Source of the DNA: Leptolyngbya ohadii IS1
Lineage (GTDB): Bacteria > Cyanobacteriota > Cyanobacteriia > Elainellales > Elainellaceae
Length of the DNA stretch: 64,000 nt
Assembly (NCBI RefSeq): GCF_002215035.1
Contig: NZ_NKFP01000006.1
Coordinates: forward strand, 1,004,530 to 1,068,529
Direction of reading: 5' to 3'
This document shows, in pieces, positions 44,231-52,721 of this stretch. Both the position numbers and the translations under genes were made by a program. The notes below the pieces were generated by a model. The model saw only the letters and a list, made by a program, of their open reading frames with translations, searched no databases and was not told the DNA's origin. The number at the start of each line of letters is the position of its first letter. Position 1 is the first letter of the stretch.

Positions 44231-45442
44231 ATGAAATCCCCAATTCTCCCGATCCTTACCGCTCTCTTGCTGGTTGGCACAACGGGCTGTCGCTGGGGAG
44301 GACAGGTTGAACAACAGGAAGTCAGGGTGGGGACGCAGAAGGCAACTCTATCGGCAGCACAGGCAAAACCGATGCCCTTTGCGAGTGAAACGGCAAATCA
44401 GCTTCAACAGATGCTTGAGAACAAAGTAGAGTCGATGAAGCTACCGGGGGCAACGCTATACCTATCGACCTCTGAGGGGGACTGGATGGGGGTTGCAGGC
44501 AAGGCTGACCTCACGGCTCAAGCGCCTCTGGAATCGGGCGATCGCTTTCGGGTGGGCAACCTCACTGAGATTTTTTTGGCGATCGTCACGTTGCAGTTGG
44601 ATGAAGAGGACGTGCTGGATCTGGATGATCCAATTACCCGATGGCTTCCGGCGGATCTGACGCAGCGGATTCCAGACAGCAGCAGGATCACGGTTAAGCA
44701 ACTGTTGAACCATACAAGCGGGCTGCCCGAGCCGGAGCGGGATGCCTTTTGGGAGGCGGTAAGAGCTAATCCAGGGAAGCAGTGGAAACCCCAGGAAGTG
44801 CTGGACTATGTGCTGGATGACCCGCAAGCCTGGGAAGACCGTCCGCCGAGCTTCTTCAAAAATGATTTTTTCTATTCCCATGCCAACTACATTCTGCTGG
44901 GCATGATTATTGAACGGGCGACGGGCACCAGTTTACCCAACGTCATTCGGTCGCGGATTAGCGATCGCCTGAAGCTAAAGGATACCTTTCTGGAGCAGCG
45001 GGAAAAAATTCCGGGGGGCTTTGTGCAGGGATACCAGGACTGGGATAAGAACGGTACCACTCAGAGCGTCACTAAGCCTTTAATTAATCCGGCGATCGGT
45101 TTAGGAGATACGGGCATAATTTCCACTGCCCCCGATCTGGTGCGGCTATTTCGGGGGCTGTTCCTCAAAAATGACCTGCTGTATGAAACCTCAGTGGAGA
45201 AGATGCTGACTCCTGTGGATTCCAATGAGGGGGGCTATGGACTGGGAGTTGCCCGTCTGCCGACTGCCTGGGGGGAGGGCTGGGGACAGATCAATCAAAC
45301 CACCGGATTTTCGATGGTGGCACTCTATCTGCCCGTCCACGATCTGATGCTCGTCACCTGGACCAATACCAGCGATCGCAATACGGAACCCGTGTACGAG
45401 ATTACGCGCCGCGCCCTGCGAATTGTGCTGGGAATGCCCTAG
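44231..45442 (+). CDS. Lipoprotein of class C beta-lactamase fold lacking the active-site residues
   Basis: A 403-residue exported lipoprotein. The lipobox is LLVGTTGC (Cys20). The fold matches the serine hydrolase/beta-lactamase family PF00144 (LPGATLYLST, LESGDRFRVGN, ITVKQLLNHTSGLP, SHANYILLGMIIERATG, TGIISTAPDLVRLF, GGYGLGVARL). The S-x-x-K motif reads N110-L-T-E113, so the nucleophile Ser and general-base Lys are both gone. The Y-x-N motif reads YSH, and the H-x-G/K-T-G region has no clear match (QTTGFSM). A binding or structural role is more likely than catalysis. It overlaps the next gene's stop by 4 bp. Confidence 0.8.
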   Translation: MKSPILPILTALLLVGTTGCRWGGQVEQQEVRVGTQKATLSAAQAKPMPFASETANQLQQMLENKVESMKLPGATLYLSTSEGDWMGVAGKADLTAQAPLESGDRFRVGNLTEIFLAIVTLQLDEEDVLDLDDPITRWLPADLTQRIPDSSRITVKQLLNHTSGLPEPERDAFWEAVRANPGKQWKPQEVLDYVLDDPQAWEDRPPSFFKNDFFYSHANYILLGMIIERATGTSLPNVIRSRISDRLKLKDTFLEQREKIPGGFVQGYQDWDKNGTTQSVTKPLINPAIGLGDTGIISTAPDLVRLFRGLFLKNDLLYETSVEKMLTPVDSNEGGYGLGVARLPTAWGEGWGQINQTTGFSMVALYLPVHDLMLVTWTNTSDRNTEPVYEITRRALRIVLGMP

Positions 45443-47139
45443 CCCGTCACCTCTTCTTCCCAGTCTTCCTCCAGCCAGGATTCGATCGTCTCAGCAGGAA
45501 CGGCGGCATCTTCGCTCACATCTTCGACAATTTCTGCCGTCACCACTTCCACGGCGGATATGTCTACCGCTGCGCCTTCGCTCACATCTTCAGACTCGAT
45601 TAGCGTCATGGCGGAAATGAGCAGATCTGCATCGCCTGTAAAGCTGGTTTGATTCAGTTCAGGTCGTTCCTCGATCGGCTCAGGGATGGGTTGCAGCAGT
45701 TCTTCTGTAGCCTTGGTATCGGTGACTTCAGGAATTTCAGGAGATGCGGGCAGCTCAGCCGATGCGGATGTTTCAGGAGAGGCTTCAGGAGAGGTTTCAG
45801 GGGACTGTAGCGGTTCAGAAAATTTGTCCGTTAATTCTGGTGCATTAGATTCTAGTGCGCTGGATTCTGGTGCGTTAGATTCTGATAAATCTGCGATCGT
45901 CCCTTCTTCAGTATCCTCAAAATCGTCAAATTCAGCAGCGATCGTCTCTGAAGCTATTTCTAAATTTGTATTGATCTCTGTCTCTGAAGCTGTATCCAGT
46001 TCTATGTCTGCTGCGATATTTGATTCTGTGTTTAGGTCTGTGTCTGGCTGTATGTCTGGTTGTATGTCTGGTTGTATGTCTGATTCTGTATCTATTGCTG
46101 TGTTGACTTCTGATTCTGTAGCGGCTTGCGCGATCGGGTTTGCGCTGAGTAGCTCCGCATCCTCTGTTGCAGATGTAGCGATTTCAGAAGGTTCTGTCTG
46201 CGATGACTCGGTATAGATTGCTGCGGTAGGCTCTGCCTCAGGCAATGTCTCAGGCTGCGGATTGTCCGTTATGCTCGTCAGGCTTTCCTCCTCAGAGACA
46301 ATGACCTCATCCCATTCATCATCTGTACCCAACTCGCGGAACTCGGCGTCGATGACTTCAACCGGAACAACAGGACGTTTGGTCTTGGGAGGGGCTAGGG
46401 GCTTTGCTTGCTCTGAGGACTTTGCAGCGGCTTCTGCGGCAGGCTGCGGGTCTTTGAAACGAGTAGGGGCGGTTTTGGCAGGACGATCGCCTCTCAGGTT
46501 TGCGGTTTGCGGGGGAATGGTTGCTCCTGCGGTTGCCAGGGTGGGTTCCGCCTTCAGGGACGGTAGGATCTGATTAACGCGGATGCCAAACAGGGTGAAA
46601 TCCCTTGCTACTGCGTTGACAGGATAGGGTTCGGTGGCGGCGATCGTTTGTTCGTTGGTTAACATCACCTGCACGACGCTAACGGGAACCTGCAAAAACA
46701 GATTGGCGAATAAAAAACTGAGACTCGCCAGCAGCAGACCTCCCAGTGCCCCACCCGGAACAATGGACGCAGATTCCCAGGCGATCGGCGCAATCTGATA
46801 AATTTGCCACAGCGCTGCCAGCAAAACCCCTGCCGTCACGAGCGAGAGTCCTTTCCCCAGGGGAGACTGAAATCGCCGCAGAATCCGCCTCTGATCCTCC
46901 GTGAGCTTACGAGGCTGCAACGCCAGAAACATCAGACTGTAAATGCAAAACGGACGCTGCCACTGCATCCACAGAATCGGCGCTGCCCCAATACTGCCCA
47001 CCAGAACCAGTTCCATCCACGGTGGCAACAGCGAATTACTCGCAGCCAGTCCCAACAGACAGCCCTCCAGGGCGATCGGCACAACAGCCACCCCTGCCAG
47101 ATGTACCCACAGATAAGGATCAAGCCAGAAAGAACGCAT
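45439..47139 (-). CDS. Low-complexity tail membrane protein
   Basis: A 566-residue protein. The N-terminal 200 residues hold four or so membrane segments (VHLAGVAVVPIALEGCLLGLA, MELVLVGSIGAAPILW, GLSLVTAGVLLAALW, GALGGLLLASLSFLFANLFL) and conserved motifs such as RRFQSPLGKGLSL. The remainder is an acidic disordered tail of Glu, Asp, Ser, Thr and Ala. It includes three in-frame copies of a 12-bp unit (IQPD, from 46049) and three of a 15-bp unit (NAPES/ALES-like, from 45837). The combination fits the cyanobacterial low-complexity tail membrane family. Function unknown. Confidence 0.7.
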   Translation of the reverse strand: MRSFWLDPYLWVHLAGVAVVPIALEGCLLGLAASNSLLPPWMELVLVGSIGAAPILWMQWQRPFCIYSLMFLALQPRKLTEDQRRILRRFQSPLGKGLSLVTAGVLLAALWQIYQIAPIAWESASIVPGGALGGLLLASLSFLFANLFLQVPVSVVQVMLTNEQTIAATEPYPVNAVARDFTLFGIRVNQILPSLKAEPTLATAGATIPPQTANLRGDRPAKTAPTRFKDPQPAAEAAAKSSEQAKPLAPPKTKRPVVPVEVIDAEFRELGTDDEWDEVIVSEEESLTSITDNPQPETLPEAEPTAAIYTESSQTEPSEIATSATEDAELLSANPIAQAATESEVNTAIDTESDIQPDIQPDIQPDTDLNTESNIAADIELDTASETEINTNLEIASETIAAEFDDFEDTEEGTIADLSESNAPESSALESNAPELTDKFSEPLQSPETSPEASPETSASAELPASPEIPEVTDTKATEELLQPIPEPIEERPELNQTSFTGDADLLISAMTLIESEDVSEGAAVDISAVEVVTAEIVEDVSEDAAVPAETIESWLEEDWEEEVTG

Positions 47140-47216
47140 TGCAGCCCCCCACTCGACAGTCCGTTGATCGAATTCCTGCTTTACTCTTGATGCTTACCTT
47201 GATTCTATAGCGATCG

Positions 47217-48446
47217 CTACTTCCCCAAGACCAGTTTTCTCGCTGGGAGGGCACAAAGTCGGAAGAGACAGGATGCGGGCACTCTCAAAGTTCCCAAGTT
47301 ACTGGTCAACGCCCTGGGGAATAGGAGGACGTAGCTTGGGAGCGGGAGCAGGTTCAGGGGACAGGTTAGCAGGACGATCGGGGGGGTGTACTGAAGGGCG
47401 GGTTCGCTGGAGTAGCTGGGTTGGGTCGCGGCGGGTTGGGGCATCAGGTCTGCCGGGGTTTCTCGAACGGGCCAGTTGCCCTGAGCCGGAAAGGACTGCT
47501 CCCGGTTAAACAAACCCGTGTTCAGATTGAACGGCATCTTGCCCTTAGGAGCGGGATGGACGCGCAGGGCAAATCCCATGCCTGCCCCCGCAGCACCGGC
47601 AATAAGGGCAGTGAGTAAAAACAGATTGGGCGATCGCTTCTTGGGCTGCACGAGGACTCGAACCGAATGCCCACTGCGGCTCTGGGAGGGTAGCGCGTCG
47701 ATCGGGCTAACGGCGGCTGTGGAGGCTCCATTGGCTGTGGAGGTCTGCGGTGCCGGAGCGGCTGTCCCTTCCTTTGCCCCATTGCCCTGCTCCAGCGGTT
47801 TTACCGGGGAGGAAACGGGCGACGAGCCAGAGGCAGGAGGTTTCCCATCTGCGGCTGATTTGCCGTTGGCAGCGGCTAAAACTTGCTGAAGGGTTGCTTC
47901 TTGGGGCTGCGATCGAGCGACTGTTGGTTTGGCTACCGTCGGTTTGGCTACCGTCGATGGGGCTACCGTTACCTGAGCTAACTTGTCTGCGGATTGTTCT
48001 TTTTCCGGTTCCGCCAACGGGATCTGGGAAAATTCGGCGGGAATGGCGATTGTCTCCGCGATGTCCTCCTGCTTAGCGGCTGGTTCCGGCAGGATCGCAA
48101 ACCATTCTCCAATTTTCTGAGGGGGCTGATTCGGGAAAAGGCTCATCACCACAAACGGCAGATCCTGTCCATCAATTTTTTCCTCAAACAGGTCGATCGC
48201 CCGCAGCCGATGGTTGGACGGATATTTGGCAAGCTGCTGCGCCTTCTCAACAAACTGCTGCCTGAGCTGGGGAAAATTCGATCGTGCGACCTTCCCCCCC
48301 ATATAAGGATTAAGCGTTTGCAGCACCACCTTCTGATCCAGATAGACGTGGTATGCCTGAAAGGTTGTGCCCAGATCGGTTTGATGCAGCACCGCCTGAA
48401 TTACATACTTGCCGCTTTGCAGGGTTGCGCCAGCCGCTAGGATCAT
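47217..48446 (-). CDS. Truncated Ser/Thr kinase N-lobe pseudokinase with membrane anchor; probable C-terminal frameshift
   Basis: Residues 1-125 follow the N-lobe of cyanobacterial Ser/Thr kinases (GKYVIQAVLHQTDLGTTFQAYHVYLDQ, LPFVVMSLFP). The ATP-binding Lys is replaced by Gln43 (VVLQTLNP), and there is no catalytic or activation loop. A Pro/Ala/Thr-rich stretch with the 15-bp-repeat VAKPT tract follows, then one membrane helix (LTALIAGAAGAGMGFAL). After the run of seven C at 47380-47386 the frame reads a hydrophobic tail unlike the rest. One extra C would give QYTPPDRPANLSPEPAP and stop at 47299, which fits the Pro-rich region far better. Confidence 0.6.
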   Translation of the reverse strand: MILAAGATLQSGKYVIQAVLHQTDLGTTFQAYHVYLDQKVVLQTLNPYMGGKVARSNFPQLRQQFVEKAQQLAKYPSNHRLRAIDLFEEKIDGQDLPFVVMSLFPNQPPQKIGEWFAILPEPAAKQEDIAETIAIPAEFSQIPLAEPEKEQSADKLAQVTVAPSTVAKPTVAKPTVARSQPQEATLQQVLAAANGKSAADGKPPASGSSPVSSPVKPLEQGNGAKEGTAAPAPQTSTANGASTAAVSPIDALPSQSRSGHSVRVLVQPKKRSPNLFLLTALIAGAAGAGMGFALRVHPAPKGKMPFNLNTGLFNREQSFPAQGNWPVRETPADLMPQPAATQPSYSSEPALQYTPPIVLLTCPLNLLPLPSYVLLFPRALTSNLGTLRVPASCLFRLCALPARKLVLGK

Positions 48447-48509
48447 AATAGTGTCAGGAGAAAATGAAAGGTCAGCGAATGATCGGGTCAGCGTCGGTAG
48501 ACGGTTTTA

Positions 48510-48609
48510 TTTAAGTTCCGGTTTAAGTTTCCGGTTTTAAGGTTCCGGTCTTAGGTTTCCGGTTCCAAGCTCCGCTTCTAAGCTCCGGTTTTAAGTTTCG
48601 GTCTTAAGT
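48510..48609. repeat. 13-14 bp degenerate tandem repeat, about eight copies
   Basis: Units such as TTTAAGTTTCCGG and CTTCTAAGCTCCGG alternate through the spacer between the pseudokinase and fumC genes. The AAG-TTCCGG core is kept while the flanks vary. This is the longest of the locus-specific repeats in the window. The rest of the 286-bp spacer has no gene. Confidence 0.8.
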
Positions 48610-48732
48610 TCATCAGTCTACCCCGTCGGCGTACAGTTGCCTACCGCAGTGGCAAGAGTGCCCTTGGAGATACACTGGCGCTATGCCCAATTCCGGCAAT
48701 TGAGTCAAAGGTACCTGTAGTGATTGAATTTT

Positions 48733-50133
48733 TTAGGGCTGAGGAGCAATCATCGCTTCGGGACGCACCAGCTGATCGAACTCCTCTCCCGACAGAAAAC
48801 CGAGGGCGATACAGGCTTCCTTGAGCGTTTTACCTTCCTGATAGGCTTTTTTGGCAACCTGTGCGGCGCGATCGTACCCGATCGACGGATTTAGAGCCGT
48901 TACCAGCATCAGGGAATTTTCGACAAAGTGCTGAATCTGTTCCCGATTGGGCTGAATGCCTTCCACCAGATGCAGCCGAAACATGGTGCAGGCTCCCGTC
49001 AGCAGCCGGATGGAATTGAGCAGATTAAAGATCATCACGGGCTTAAAGACGTTCAGCTCAAAATTGCCCTGACTGCCTGCGATCGCCACAGCCGCATCAT
49101 TACCCATCACCTGAACGCAAACCATCGTCATGGCTTCGCACTGGGTGGGATTCACCTTGCCCGGCATAATGGACGATCCGGGTTCATTTTCCGGCAGGCG
49201 CAGTTCGCCCAATCCACAGCGAGGACCCGACCCCAACCAGCGGATATCATTAGCGATTTTCATCAGCGATACGGCAAGGGTTTTCAGCGCGCTGCTGGTC
49301 ATAACGATCGCATCGTGTGCCGCCAAAGCCGCAAATTTATTCGGGGCTGCGACAAAGGGCAACCCGGTCAGGCGCGAAATTTCTGCCGCCACCCGATCGG
49401 CAAATTCGGGATGGGTATTCAGCCCTGTGCCCACAGCCGTTCCACCGATCGCCAGTTCATACAGGTCGGGCAGGGTGGTTTGAATGCGTGCCAGGTCTTT
49501 TTCAAGCTGAGACACATAGGCTGAGAATTCCTGTCCCAGCGTTAGCGGTACGGCATCCATTAAGTGGGTGCGTCCAATTTTGATAATGTCCTCGAAGTCC
49601 GCCGCCTGTTTCGCCAGAGCATCCTTGAGTTGCGTGACTGCCGGGAGAAGGCGATGGGTGATCTCCTCTACTGCCGCAATGTGCATCGCCGTCGGGAACG
49701 TATCGTTGGAGGACTGCGATCGGTTGACATGATCGTTGGGATGGATTGGCTCTTTGCTGCCCAATACGCCCCCTGCCAGCTCGATCGCCCGATTGGCAAT
49801 CACTTCATTGGCGTTCATGTTGGTTTGGGTGCCGCTGCCCGTTTGCCAGATCCTCAGGGGAAAATGGTCGTCTAGCTGGCCCGCAACCACTTCATCGGCG
49901 GCTTGCTCGATTCGCTGCGATTTCTCAGACGGCAGTTTCCCCAAACTTTGATTTACTGTTGCCGCTGCCCGCTTCAAAATCCCGATCGCCCGAATTAATT
50001 CCCTGGGCATCACATCATCCCCGATCGCAAAATATTGCAGCGATCGCTGGGTTTGCGCTCCCCAATAGCGATCGGCAGGCACTTTGATCGCACCCATGCT
50101 GTCTGTTTCGATGCGGGTCGGGGCAGTTTCCAT
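48733..50133 (-). CDS. fumC: Fumarate hydratase class II
   Basis: An iron-independent tricarboxylic-acid cycle enzyme of 466 residues, the usual length. Motifs are intact: [12 protein letters not shown], the [17 protein letters not shown] substrate-binding loop, the [19 protein letters not shown] block, [20 protein letters not shown] and the fumarase/lyase signature [16 protein letters not shown]. The start chosen has GAGGATGATGT upstream; the frame continues eight codons further, which are not needed. It stands alone with no other cycle gene nearby. Confidence 0.95.
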   Translation of the reverse strand: METAPTRIETDSMGAIKVPADRYWGAQTQRSLQYFAIGDDVMPRELIRAIGILKRAAATVNQSLGKLPSEKSQRIEQAADEVVAGQLDDHFPLRIWQTGSGTQTNMNANEVIANRAIELAGGVLGSKEPIHPNDHVNRSQSSNDTFPTAMHIAAVEEITHRLLPAVTQLKDALAKQAADFEDIIKIGRTHLMDAVPLTLGQEFSAYVSQLEKDLARIQTTLPDLYELAIGGTAVGTGLNTHPEFADRVAAEISRLTGLPFVAAPNKFAALAAHDAIVMTSSALKTLAVSLMKIANDIRWLGSGPRCGLGELRLPENEPGSSIMPGKVNPTQCEAMTMVCVQVMGNDAAVAIAGSQGNFELNVFKPVMIFNLLNSIRLLTGACTMFRLHLVEGIQPNREQIQHFVENSLMLVTALNPSIGYDRAAQVAKKAYQEGKTLKEACIALGFLSGEEFDQLVRPEAMIAPQP

Positions 50134-50157
50134 TACATCATCCTCATCAATACACAA

Positions 50158-50513
50158 CGACTCAGAATCAAGGTTTTCAATTGATCAACTTTCGATTAAT
50201 CAACCGATTCCGATTTTCGAGTGTAGAGGATTTGTGGGGGAATATTCAAAATTTGACCAATGGGACACCTTTTGCAGCGATCGTGTCCACGCATTAAGGA
50301 TCGGCAGTCCCCCCAGTGGGGAGGATTTAGAGGGCGTTAGGAGTCGCGCTACCCACCTGAGGATTTGTATGTACACAGTAGCCACAGATGGGGGCGCTAG
50401 GGGCGTTAGGAGTTACGGCATCTTAGCCAGAATTTTAGCTAGAACTTAGGGGTGCAGCGTAGCCACTTGTAGAGTACCCAGAGGGCTACGCGATCGCGAG
50501 TCTTCTATTGAAC
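50158..50513. repeat. Spacer with dispersed GC-rich repeats
   Basis: A 355-bp spacer holds a CCCCCC-AGT-GGGGAG hairpin at about 50309 and two copies of a GGGCGTTAGGAGT unit (about 50334 and 50403). No gene is supported. The features resemble the short palindromic repeats seen elsewhere in the window. Confidence 0.5.
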
Positions 50514-50867
50514 CTAGTCCTGATTCAGTTCTCGCAGGCTTCTCTCCGCCGTATCCTTGTACATATTGCCAAATTCTTTAATGGCTTCCTTCGATTCATC
50601 CACAATGTTTTCCAGTCTAGCGTCCGGTTTTCCTTCAACCTGATCAGCTTCCTTGAACCATTCACCCGTCGTTTTGGGTCGCTCGTTATCAATTTGATGT
50701 GCGTCTGCTTCTGCCCGCTCGATTGCAGCTTTCTGGTTTACACGGGGTACCGCATCCGTTGCCAGTAGCATAAATCCAACCATGACGATCGAGAGAACTT
50801 GCTTCATCTGCACACCGCTCAGCCAAGCACCAATCCGAGCCGCTGCACGAGAAATCAGACTTTTCAT
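50514..50867 (-). CDS. Small exported or anchored protein, unknown function
   Basis: A 117-residue protein. A hydrophobic segment (VLSIVMVGFMLLATDAVP) near residue 25-42 may be a signal peptide or anchor. The rest is charged and helical (KAAIERAEADAHQIDNERP, DARLENIVDESKEAIKEFGNMYKDTAERSL), resembling a LEA-type or coiled tail. An AGAGG ribosome site precedes the ATG. I do not recognise a family with confidence. The 448-bp spacer before the channel gene (50868-51315) contains a 14-bp tandem repeat at 50957-50997 and no gene. Confidence 0.55.
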   Translation of the reverse strand: MKSLISRAAARIGAWLSGVQMKQVLSIVMVGFMLLATDAVPRVNQKAAIERAEADAHQIDNERPKTTGEWFKEADQVEGKPDARLENIVDESKEAIKEFGNMYKDTAERSLRELNQD

Positions 50868-50956
50868 AATAAACCTCTACCAAACGATTTTTAATGGACA
50901 GATTTAAGATTAGCGGCGAAGCCTAAACTGTCCCTCTCGCCAAAGTCTGACTTTGA

Positions 50957-50997
50957 GGGTAGAGATTTAAGGGTAGAGATTTAAGGGTAGAGATGGA
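50957..50997. repeat. 14-bp tandem repeat, three copies
   Basis: The unit GGGTAGAGATTTAA appears twice exactly and a third time in part. It lies in the spacer between the small anchored-protein gene and the channel gene, in an otherwise AT-rich region. Confidence 0.85.
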
Positions 50998-51315
50998 GCT
51001 TAAGCCATCATGAGTACCTGATCCGGAAAGCAGGCGATCGGGTCTTTTAGTAGAAAGGGTGCAAATAGCTGATTTCAACCTGCAAAACGGCGAAAACTGG
51101 CGGAGAGGGCTGATATATTAACTTTTTCTGCATAATTCTGGAAAACGGTAGCAATAAAGACATATTTCATTTATTTTGTTGAAAGCAGAAATTGGGATAG
51201 AACTCGCTCCTGGATGAAGTGTGAGCTAAATTGGCTTGGGTTTGCTACTGACTGAGGCTCTCATCGAAGTTGAACTGGCTAAAGATTTTACGGTTCAGGG
51301 AATGACCATCTACCT

Positions 51316-51921
51316 ATGAAAGCAATTTTTCTGGTTGATTTGCTGGGGACGTTTGCCTTTTCAATCACGGGTATCATTGGCGGGATTCGCCATCGGCTCG
51401 ACATCATTGGAGCTTTTTTTTTGGCATTCGTCACGGCAATGGGGGGTGGCATGATCAGAGATATGTTGCTAGGAGTGCCGTCTCACACATTTAATGATCC
51501 CTGGCATATTGGCACCGTTTTGCTGGGCGTCATTTTTACCTATTTATTTATCGATAAAGTTCAGGAGAAATATGAATTTTTTATTTGTCTTGATGCCCTG
51601 GGACTTTCTGTTTTTACGGTCATTGGTATAGAAACAGCAATTTCTTTAGATGTTCATTTTCTTGGGGCTATATTGGCAGGGATGCTGACCGCAGTGGGAG
51701 GCGGAGTCATTCGAGATACGCTGATCGGCGATATTCCTCTGATATTTCACAAAGAAGTGTATGCAACAGCATCTTTGCTGGGGGGAGCTGTCTTTTATTG
51801 CCTCCATCAGTTTAATGTGGTGCCCCTTCCCTGGAATATTTTTCTGTCTTCTAGCCTGATCTTTGTAGTGCGTTTGTGGGGGTACAAAAATAACGTTCAT
51901 ATGCCACGCTTCTACCGTTAA
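51316..51921 (+). CDS. TRIC-family (UPF0126) cation channel protein
   Basis: A 201-residue protein with about six or seven membrane helices in two homologous halves. Each half has the glycine-rich hairpin of bacterial TRIC channels: TAMGGGMIRDMLLG and TAVGGGVIRDTLIGD, with the paired FLVDLLGTFAFSITGIIGG and FICLDALGLSVFTVIGIETA starts. Prokaryotic TRIC proteins form trimeric K+/Na+ channels. There are no partner genes. The gene is AT-rich compared with neighbours. Confidence 0.85.
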   Translation: MKAIFLVDLLGTFAFSITGIIGGIRHRLDIIGAFFLAFVTAMGGGMIRDMLLGVPSHTFNDPWHIGTVLLGVIFTYLFIDKVQEKYEFFICLDALGLSVFTVIGIETAISLDVHFLGAILAGMLTAVGGGVIRDTLIGDIPLIFHKEVYATASLLGGAVFYCLHQFNVVPLPWNIFLSSSLIFVVRLWGYKNNVHMPRFYR

Positions 51922-51989
51922 TACAGCCTTTTCCAGGCTGATGGAGTACAAAAAATGGGGTACAGTTCCCGTGCTCTCTTCCCCTTAAG

Positions 51990-52066
51990 CCGTTCCTCAA
52001 GCTGTCCCTCAAGCTGTCCCTCAAGCTGTTCCTCAAGCTGTTCCTCAAGCTTATTCTTCAAGCTGT
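51990..52066 (+). repeat. 12-bp tandem repeat, about six copies
   Basis: Units of CTGTTCCTCAAG and CTGTCCCTCAAG are arrayed head to tail in the spacer downstream of the channel gene, with one 13-base variant. They are non-coding. Confidence 0.85.
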
Positions 52067-52150
52067 CCTTTACGAAAGCAAAAACGCTGTAATCTGTAAT
52101 CTTAATATCAGTCCGTGACCAATTCGTAGACTTGAATGGGAAGGATTTTA

Positions 52151-52675
52151 ATGAAAGAATTTCAGCTCCAAGGCATTAATCATCTTGCTCTCGTCTGCCA
52201 GGACATGACCCGCACGATCGATTTCTACTGCAATACGTTGGGTCTACAGCTGATCAAAACAATTCAGCTTCCGGACGGCGGGCAGCACTTCTTCTTCGAT
52301 ATTGGCAATGGGGATGCGCTGGCTTTCTTCTGGTTTCCCCAAGCTCCAGAAAGGGCACCGGGTATTGCATCAGTTAATCCGGCTGCAATGCAAACAGGGG
52401 ATATTAGAACCGCGCATGGCTCAATGAATCATGTTGCTTTCAAAGTTTCGGCGGAGAAGCTCAATGAGTATCGAGAGCAGCTCGCGGCAAAAGGGGTTCA
52501 AACAACGCCCGTTCTCCATCATGCAGATGTACCCTCTGGCTATGTTCCAGAGGCAGATGAAACCACCTTCCTCTCTTCCTTTTACTTTTTTGATCCAGAC
52601 GGTATTCTGCTAGAGTTTGCGGCAACAGTGCGGGAATTGGGCGATCCTGAACGCGATCTGAACTTTTCTCTGTAA
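52151..52675 (+). CDS. VOC family (glyoxalase/dioxygenase) protein
   Basis: A 174-residue protein of the vicinal oxygen chelate fold. The pattern HLALVCQDMTRTIDFYCNTLGLQLI (first half), then MNHVAFKVSAEKLNEYREQLAAKG and FYFFDPDGILLEFAA (second half) gives the metal ligands His near residue 11, His in MNHVAF and Glu in LLEFAA. The substrate is not readable from the sequence. The start chosen has AAGGAT eight bases upstream. The following spacer (52676-52721) carries a degenerate TGATAATTCCC repeat. Confidence 0.85.
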   Translation: MKEFQLQGINHLALVCQDMTRTIDFYCNTLGLQLIKTIQLPDGGQHFFFDIGNGDALAFFWFPQAPERAPGIASVNPAAMQTGDIRTAHGSMNHVAFKVSAEKLNEYREQLAAKGVQTTPVLHHADVPSGYVPEADETTFLSSFYFFDPDGILLEFAATVRELGDPERDLNFSL

Positions 52676-52721
52676 TAGTTCCCTGATAATTCCCTCTGTG
52701 ATAATTCCCTGATAGTTCCCT

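Noticed and set aside
48510-48609. CRISPR-like array
   Set aside because: Units are 13-14 bp, degenerate and without spacers; it is a plain tandem repeat. No CRISPR array was found elsewhere.
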